64,000 bases of DNA from Protula sp. h YS-2021 (lineage: Eukaryota; Annelida; Polychaeta; Sabellida; Serpulidae): contig OX457024.1 of the NCBI GenBank assembly GCA_949752745.1, forward strand, positions 52,035,810-52,099,809. Reading direction: 5' to 3'. The notes beneath the pieces were generated by a model that was given only the letters and a program-made list of their open reading frames with translations, did no database searches and had not been told where the DNA came from. Shown piece by piece: positions 53,901 to 61,700 of the stretch. Positions within the stretch are counted from its first letter, which is position 1. Every line of letters starts with the position of its first letter. Both the position numbers and the translations under genes were made by a program.

Positions 53901-55718
53901 AAATTCCAACCAAAAGTACTTGCATGTAACATATTGTGCCCCTCTGCAAATTGAAACTTTGCTTTTTTAAGAAGAAAAATGGAAATTTCCAATTTTTTAA
54001 AAGCTGCAAACTTCGAAGCTCAGTAGATTCAAAAATAAGGCGAAATTCAAAAATCGAAAAATGTACTTTTTTCACCCCTTAGTTCTAGTTTCTTCATAAC
54101 AAATTTCGGAATCTTCCGATGAAAAATGAGGGACTAGATAGATTTTTTCGTATTTTGCCCAAATTGGCAATAAAATCGCTAAAAATGGTTTAAACCAAAA
54201 AATAAAAAAAAAATTCCTAATGCAGTAGAAGGTTAAAAACTCGCGTTTAAAATTTGGTACGAATCGGATGAAAAATAAAAAAGATATTCCACTTTAACTA
54301 CTTTGTTAAGAAAAAAAATGGAAATTTGCCAATTTTTAGAAGTTGCAAACTTTGAAGCTCAGTAGATTCAAAAATAAGGCGAAATTCAAAAATCGAAAAA
54401 AGTACTTTTTTCACCCCTTAGTTCTAGTTTCTTCATGAAAAATTTCGATATCTTCCGATGAAAAATGAGGGACTAGATAGGTTTTTTCGTATTCTGCCCA
54501 AATTGGCAATAAAATCGCCAAAAATGGTATAAACCAAAAAATAAAAAAATTCCTAATGCAGTAGAAGGTTAAAAACTCGTGTTAAAAATTTGGTACGAAT
54601 CGGATAAAAAATAAAAAAGATATTCCACTTTAACTACTTTGTTAAGAAAAAAAAATTGGAAATTTGCCAATTTTTAGAAGTTGCAAACTTTGAAGCTCAG
54701 TAGATTCAAAAATAAGGCGAAATTCAAAAATTGAAAAAAAGTAGTTTTTTTACCCCTTAGTCCTAGTTTCTTCATAAAAAATTTCGGAATCTTCCGATGA
54801 AAAATGAGGGACTAGATAGGTTTTTTCGTATTTTGCCCAAATTGGCAATAAAATCGCCAAAAATGGTTTAAACCGCAAAAATAAAAATATTTCCTAATGC
54901 AGTAAAGGGTTAGGAACTCGTGTTTAAAATTTGGTAAGAATCGGATAAAAAATAAAAAAGTTATTCCACTTTTAACGGTCGCGGGACGGACAGACGGACG
55001 GACGGACGACACTTGCCCCCATCTGTATAGCCCTGTTGGCTAAAAAGCCAACTGGGCTAAAAAAAAAAGACATCGGATCAAAAATGTAGGACGAGATACA
55101 TTTTTAATTTTTTTCTTCAAAAATTCCCCAAAAATTAAAAAATCACCCGATCGACTAGAAAAGCACAAGCCGTATGCACGACACTTTAGGGGTGCCTCAT
55201 ACCAAAAATAAATCACATCGGGTCAAAAATGTAGGAGGAGACACATTTTAATTTTTTTTCTTTAAAAATTCCCCTAAAATTCAAAAATCACCCGATCGAC
55301 TAAAAAAGCACAAGCCGTATGCACGACTCCTTAGGGATGCCTCACACCAAAAATAAATGACATCGAATCAAAATTGTAGGAGTAGATGCATTTTGAATTA
55401 TTTTCGAAAATTTTGCTTTAAAAATTCCCCAAAAATACAAAAATTGCGCGATCGACTAAAAAAGCACAAGCCGTATGCACGACCCCTTAGGGATGCCTCA
55501 TACCAAAAATAAATGACATCGGGTCAAAAATGTAGGAGGAGATACATTTTAAAATTTTTTCTTTAAAAATTCGCCAAAAATTCAAAAATCACCCGATCGA
55601 CTAGAAAAGCACAAGCCGTATGCACGACCCCTTAGGGATGCCTCACACCAAAAATAAATGACATCGGATCAAAATTGTAGGAGGAGATGCATTTTGAACC
55701 AAAGTTTACTAAATAAAC

Positions 55719-55769
<51 letters not shown>

Positions 55770-58700
55770 GGACACCGCCCGCAAACCGATAGGAATACCC
55801 CAGCTTACGTGTAACGTAAGCTGGGCTAAAAAAAAAAAGTAAATTTTCAACAGAAACATACCTAGGGAACAATTGTACCAAATTTGAAAGAAATCTGATC
55901 AAAATTGTGGGAGAAGAAGCCTTTTGAAAATTAGATCCCAAAAAATTCTAAAATGCCCCCCATTGGCCAATTTTTGGCCGATCGCCAAAAAAATACTTTT
56001 CGAAAGAGACCTACCTAGAGGATATTTGCACAAAATTTAAAGAAAATCGGATATTAAAATTTGGGAGAAGCATTTTGAAAATTCGCCACCGAAAAATTGT
56101 AAATGCCAATTTTTCGGTGGCGAATTTTCAAAATGCTTCTCCCAAATTTTAATATCAGATTTTCCAAAATTGGCCAAATGGGGGGCATTTTAGAATTTTT
56201 TGGGATCTAATTTTCAAAATGCTTCTGTAAATGCTTCTTCTCCTTCAGTTTTGATCGGATTCCTTTCAGTTTTGTACGAATGTTTTCTAGGTGGGCCTCT
56301 CTTCAAAAATTAGTTTGCTATTTTTTTTGGCGATCCGCCAAAAATTGGCCAAATACAGCGGTGTATAACCTAGTACCCAATACTTAAGCATTGTTTATTA
56401 TACATGATATAAAGAAAATTGTAAAATATACCAAATTTTTTACCCGGAACTTTTCATTGACGCTCAGTATACTTCCGTGCGGCATTATCTGCAGTGTCAA
56501 AGTAATCGACATAATCAAGCGGGCCGAAACAAAATATTTGTGATTTGAGCAGATTCTAAGCAGTGTAATACCAGGATTTACACGTCAACTGCGAGTACGG
56601 ACAGATATGTACAGCAGGAAGTGTACACGTTATATTTGTTTTAAATTGATCCGCTAAAAACTACAAGACCATGCAATATAACAGAATAACACACAACAAC
56701 AGCGAGCTCCAACAGAGGTGTGCACGAACAGGCCTGTTTACGGCTATGCGAGAGGTGTGCACGAACATGCCCGTTTACGGCTATGTGAGCAACCGCCTTT
56801 TATCGCTTGGGTAATAAAATAGCCTTTAGCTCCTAAAAAGGCATAAACCGTATCACCGATTCATCTCAGAACCTGTATATTTAAAGGACATTTCCTTAAT
56901 ACTGTCACAATTTGTTTGATTTTTAAAATACCGAATGGCGATTCCCCATCTTTTTCCTCGTATCACTTCTCTGCCGTTACCAGATCGTCATGCAAAATTT
57001 GAAGGGATCAACACTGTGTGCTCAATTGTTCCACGTATTTTTCTCCAGTTTTACGTATTTATTCACTCACTGCTCTTTACCCGTAGGACCAGAATATGCA
57101 TAATTCGCGACGCAGATTCTAAGCATAAACTGAATAAAATATGGTTAAAGAAAAAAACAAATTTGATAATTATGTAAGCATTACGAGGTTTTTCCTGCGC
57201 CTCCCAGCCCAACCATCATCAGTTTAGTGCGTTTACAGGCCACTGAGCCGATCTGCAGTCTTCTTAAGTAGCCCATTACAGCCCTGAAGCCCTTGCTCAC
57301 TATCTCCTTTGGGGGTGTTTTAAGAGACGGACAGCCATTCAGGTTTAAATCTGAAAAAAAAAATACAAGTTAAAATAGTTTGTCAAACCAACCCTAAGTT
57401 AACCAAAAATTAAATTTTCCAACATCGGCACATGTTCGACTGTCACTCGGTTAACGAAATGCCGGAAGGAAAATGTAGTTTGTTTGACGACGGGGCTCTT
57501 GATTTAATCTTGAAATATGCTTTTTCCCGGTAGTATTTCTAATAGTATTTATTAGTATTACTGTATGTGAGCTGGAGACGCAGAGGAAAGCGATGCAGCT
57601 CTGGGGCTGTGCGTGGTTAATCCAGGCCCAATTTCGCTATTTTGTAGCCATAAATTTACTGCGGAGCTTGTCGGGCACATAATGAATTACTGACATCGTT
57701 TCTTAATTATGTATCCGAATTAAACCATTTTCAAATGTAGCCATGGTTAAATGTAACGATGTCATTCATCTCTCTTAGAGAGATTTAAGGGTACTTGGAA
57801 ATTCAAGAGGAATGTTCAAGTCAAATTTAATCTGGCGACTTATGGCCTTGGGTGTCTCATTATATAAATCCTCCCGCAGACAACGACTCAATGCAGCCAC
57901 ACTTCCACACACATGGTATAACCTTATTATTTTAAATCAAAAAGTATCTACCAAAACTTTTCCAGAATTTAAAAGTTTGGAGGATATCTATTTTTGCTAT
58001 TATGCAAGGCCATTTAAAAAATTTGCAAAATAAATAAATAAATAACTAATCCAAGAATGCAGATATGTCCGGATATTAATAATTTCAAAACCTATCAGAG
58101 TATCCCCGCTTGCAGGTTTTGTGAATTTTCGAGTTGGCCCACGTTAGCTTTTGGAGAAAAAGGATACGGTTAACGAAAGCCCAATGTTTCCAACCCAAAA
58201 TTACAACAACAAAAATCATATCGACAAAAGTATGGAATGCCCCTTTAACATTTTAATGCGTATTTTGATATCAAAATATAATTAAAGATATCAATAAATC
58301 ATTGTAGATCTCATTAATTTATATTTTGCTCTGAATAATTTAATTTTAGATGGCGAAAATTGATTTTTGAGAGCAAAAAATCAATTTATAAACCTAAAAT
58401 ATCTTAACGAAGACACACATTTATAGAACATTTAACGAATCACCAAATTAAATTTTGGAGATGAAAATTTGAATTATTGATATGAATAATAACAACACAA
58501 TTTTTGATCTCAAGAATTGCTTCTTTTTTGTGTGGTAAAAAATTAGAAGAAAAATTTTGTGTACAAGGACCAGTCATTATTTTATTCACATATGTATGCT
58601 TCTGAATTTGTATGTAAAACAGACTAATATTTTGATATCAAAAATCAATTTTTGAGATCATAAAATCATCTGCAAATTTCCAAATGCAAAATAAAAAAGT

Positions 58701-61700
58701 CTCATTCTGAAATAATGACCTCCGAAAAAAATTCTTGATATCAATAAAAAGAAAATAAATTATTGAGCTCAAAATTGATATTTTCCTATCAAATATTTCA
58801 TTTCTGCTATCAAGAATTGAGTTTTTGATCTCAAAAAATCAATTTTAGATATCAATAAATCATTTTTGGTATCAATAAATATTTCTCGATATCTCTAAAT
58901 ATTTACTGAGATCAAGAATTATTTTTTGAGATCAAGAATACATTTAGAGATATCAAAAATGTAATTACAGATAGTAAAAATTAATTCTCGATATCACAAT
59001 ATGAATATTTTGAGATCAAAACTTAATTCTTGATATCAAAAAAATCATTTTCTGAGATCAAAAAATAATTCTTGATATCAATAATTCCCGAATAAATGTG
59101 AAAATGGCATTCCATACAAAAGATCACATTTTATAATTTTTAGTAATTTTTCGGCTGGCAAAAGAAACGCCAAACACTTACGTCTCAAATTTGCAAGCAT
59201 GCAAAGCTCAGGCGTGACGCTCTGCAGCAAGGGGTTATGGGCCACCGATATTTCTTCCAGTTTCCCCAGTTGACCAAGACCATCCGGGACCTTGGTGAGG
59301 CTTTGGTACTCCACATGTAGCACTTCGAGTTGTTTGAGACTCAGTATGCAAGCTGGCAGATTTCCAAGCGCTTCGTCTCTGCCTGGATATCACACAACGC
59401 ATTTAGCCTTCACTATTTAAATACTCGTTTTGATGGACTGGTTTGAAATAAATGGACATTTTATTAATAAGACAGTCAAGTGGCGGTATCCAGGTGCAGT
59501 CAGAGCTACAAGACATCAAGTGGCACTGCGATTCTATCACAGTACGGCGGGCGGTTGGAGAAAATTAATTCTATTCATATTTTATGTATCCTCAACATCC
59601 ATTTGTTCCTGGCTGCAAATTCTAGCTTGTGTTCATTCTGACATCGACATCATAGCTGAATGAGATGCAAAGATGTCTTAGTCACTGTCATTTTGTCACG
59701 TTGACGCGAATGCGCACTATCCACACTATGATATTGTGGAAAACGCACATTAAAAACGCGTAACCGACTTGAGTCTGATTATTGATGCTTAGCCAGTCTG
59801 CACTGTGATCACTAAACAGACTGTTCAGAAATATTTCTCGATAGTTTTCAGACTTTCAAACTGGGCTTTTCATCTTCTCAGAATTCCTTGCCCAAACTCC
59901 CAAGTCCGTTCACAACTCCGAAGCATGTTAACAATAACAACAGTGCTAAAGGCAAATATTCAAGTCCATCCGTGACCGCGAATCATGACTCAAGGTCACT
60001 AAAGTTTCACTAAAGTCTGCAGGCTTTGGTAGAATCCTGCTCTTAAAACTCACTTCGGAATTTCACCAATTCATCAAATCAGGGAAAATAAAAAATCGAC
60101 TCATGTCATTTTCGCACAGGGTTGGTGATAGAGTCAATTGGCGGAAGCCGGCAAATTGCGAAAATAAAATAACGCCCCTGAAGGGGCCATATTTCCACAA
60201 AATTTTACTGTGATCCGATGAAAAAAATCCTAATAAAAATAAAAAAATAAATAAAAACAAATAAATAAATAAAAACAAAGTTTATAGACGAGCGGACGGT
60301 TAGACGGATAGACGACAGAGGCCCAACGATGGGCAGTCCGTGTGGTCAATGGCCACCTGGGCTTAAGAGGGTAACTACCGTTTTCAAATCTCGGCCAGCT
60401 TTTAAATATCTCCCCATTCAGGGCGGCTATTTCTTTCTCGCCCAGGTATCCCTTGCTGCCCTGGTCCAGGCGTCTGAACAGCTCTTCCCTCTCCTAGAAA
60501 TCACAAGTTCCATTTTTATACGTTTCTGAAGTAACATCAGAAAAATAGCTAAAAAAATTACTCAAATTGCAATTTTGATATGTTTTATGCGGGAAAATAA
60601 ACAAAGCTTTGGCAAACAAACACAATGAAACTGAACCGAGTGACATATTTACAATTCAGCGAGACACAAAATACTTGCAATTCGAATTCGAACCGCTGGG
60701 GACAGGGGAATGTGGCCCAATCATCCGGGTGAAAATCGTATAAAATAATGAGGCTAGGACCACATTTTTGGGGTACGAATTTAGTGGGAAAAACAGCCTG
60801 GGACAATTTAACTAGGGGCTGCTGAAGCTGCGCTTAGTTTACGAGATTTGCCGACAATTTCTGACAAAAAATACACCACTCAATAAACCGCTTGATCACC
60901 AAGGGGCACTAACAGAATTCTTGAACGAACACTCGATTGTCTTTGGAAATCAAATCCAAAATACGGCTATTAAATTATTTTTTCTCGTCAGAACATTCTA
61001 AATCTGTGTCTCTGAACGCCCTACAACATACCGCCGCATCCTGTTTGCAATCACTCAAGCGAATTCTAAAACATGGAATGGAGTTTCTTTGCACTTATAC
61101 AAACTATTGAACGGTTAGCCATTACTCTTACATGCTTCGGAACAGCTGCCAACAGCGGGTGCTGCACATACATTTCATGTAAATTCTCCAGACTGAGAAA
61201 CGTCTTGTGTACCCACGGGATGCCGCCCAGCCGCAGGTAGGTCAGTTCCTGGCACTGTGCCAGCTCCTCGGGAAGGCTCGTTAGTCCCGTCGACAGCAGA
61301 GACAACACACTCAGATTCTTTAGCTTTCCGACCGCACTGGGCAGCTCCGTCAATGCAGTCTGGTTTGCCTGGAGAATGGTGAGGTTCTTCGCCTCAAAAA
61401 CTGCCTCGGGGATTTCGCTGAACTTTGTGTTGCTGATGTCAAGTTGTTGCAGAGTGTCCACACACTCCTTGAAATCGTCGGGCAGTTTTGATATCGGGTT
61501 GTCACAAAGAATGACTGTTTGCAGCTTCTTGCACTCGCCTATTCCGTCGGGTAATACACTTATGTTGTGTTTTGCCAAATTGATGTACGTTAAGTTCACA
61601 AATCGCTTGAATATACCAACCGGTAATGACGTCAATCGCATCTCATCAGAGACGTTAGTCTCAAATTTGTCGTACTTTTTGTCGTCGGCACTGCCAAGAA

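Larger units (their letters stand above)
47483..55827 (+). mobile_element. Possible 8.3-kb composite HINE-like element holding the minisatellite
   Basis: The left edge has cccagcttacg at 47505. The right edge is hairpin cagcttacgtgtaacgtaagctgggctaaaa, whose arm cgtaagctggg is its complement. Inside lie ~60-bp repeats, the 114-bp array, 345-bp repeats, another internal hairpin terminus and ~150-bp repeats. The span could instead be several nested or adjacent elements. Confidence 0.4.
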
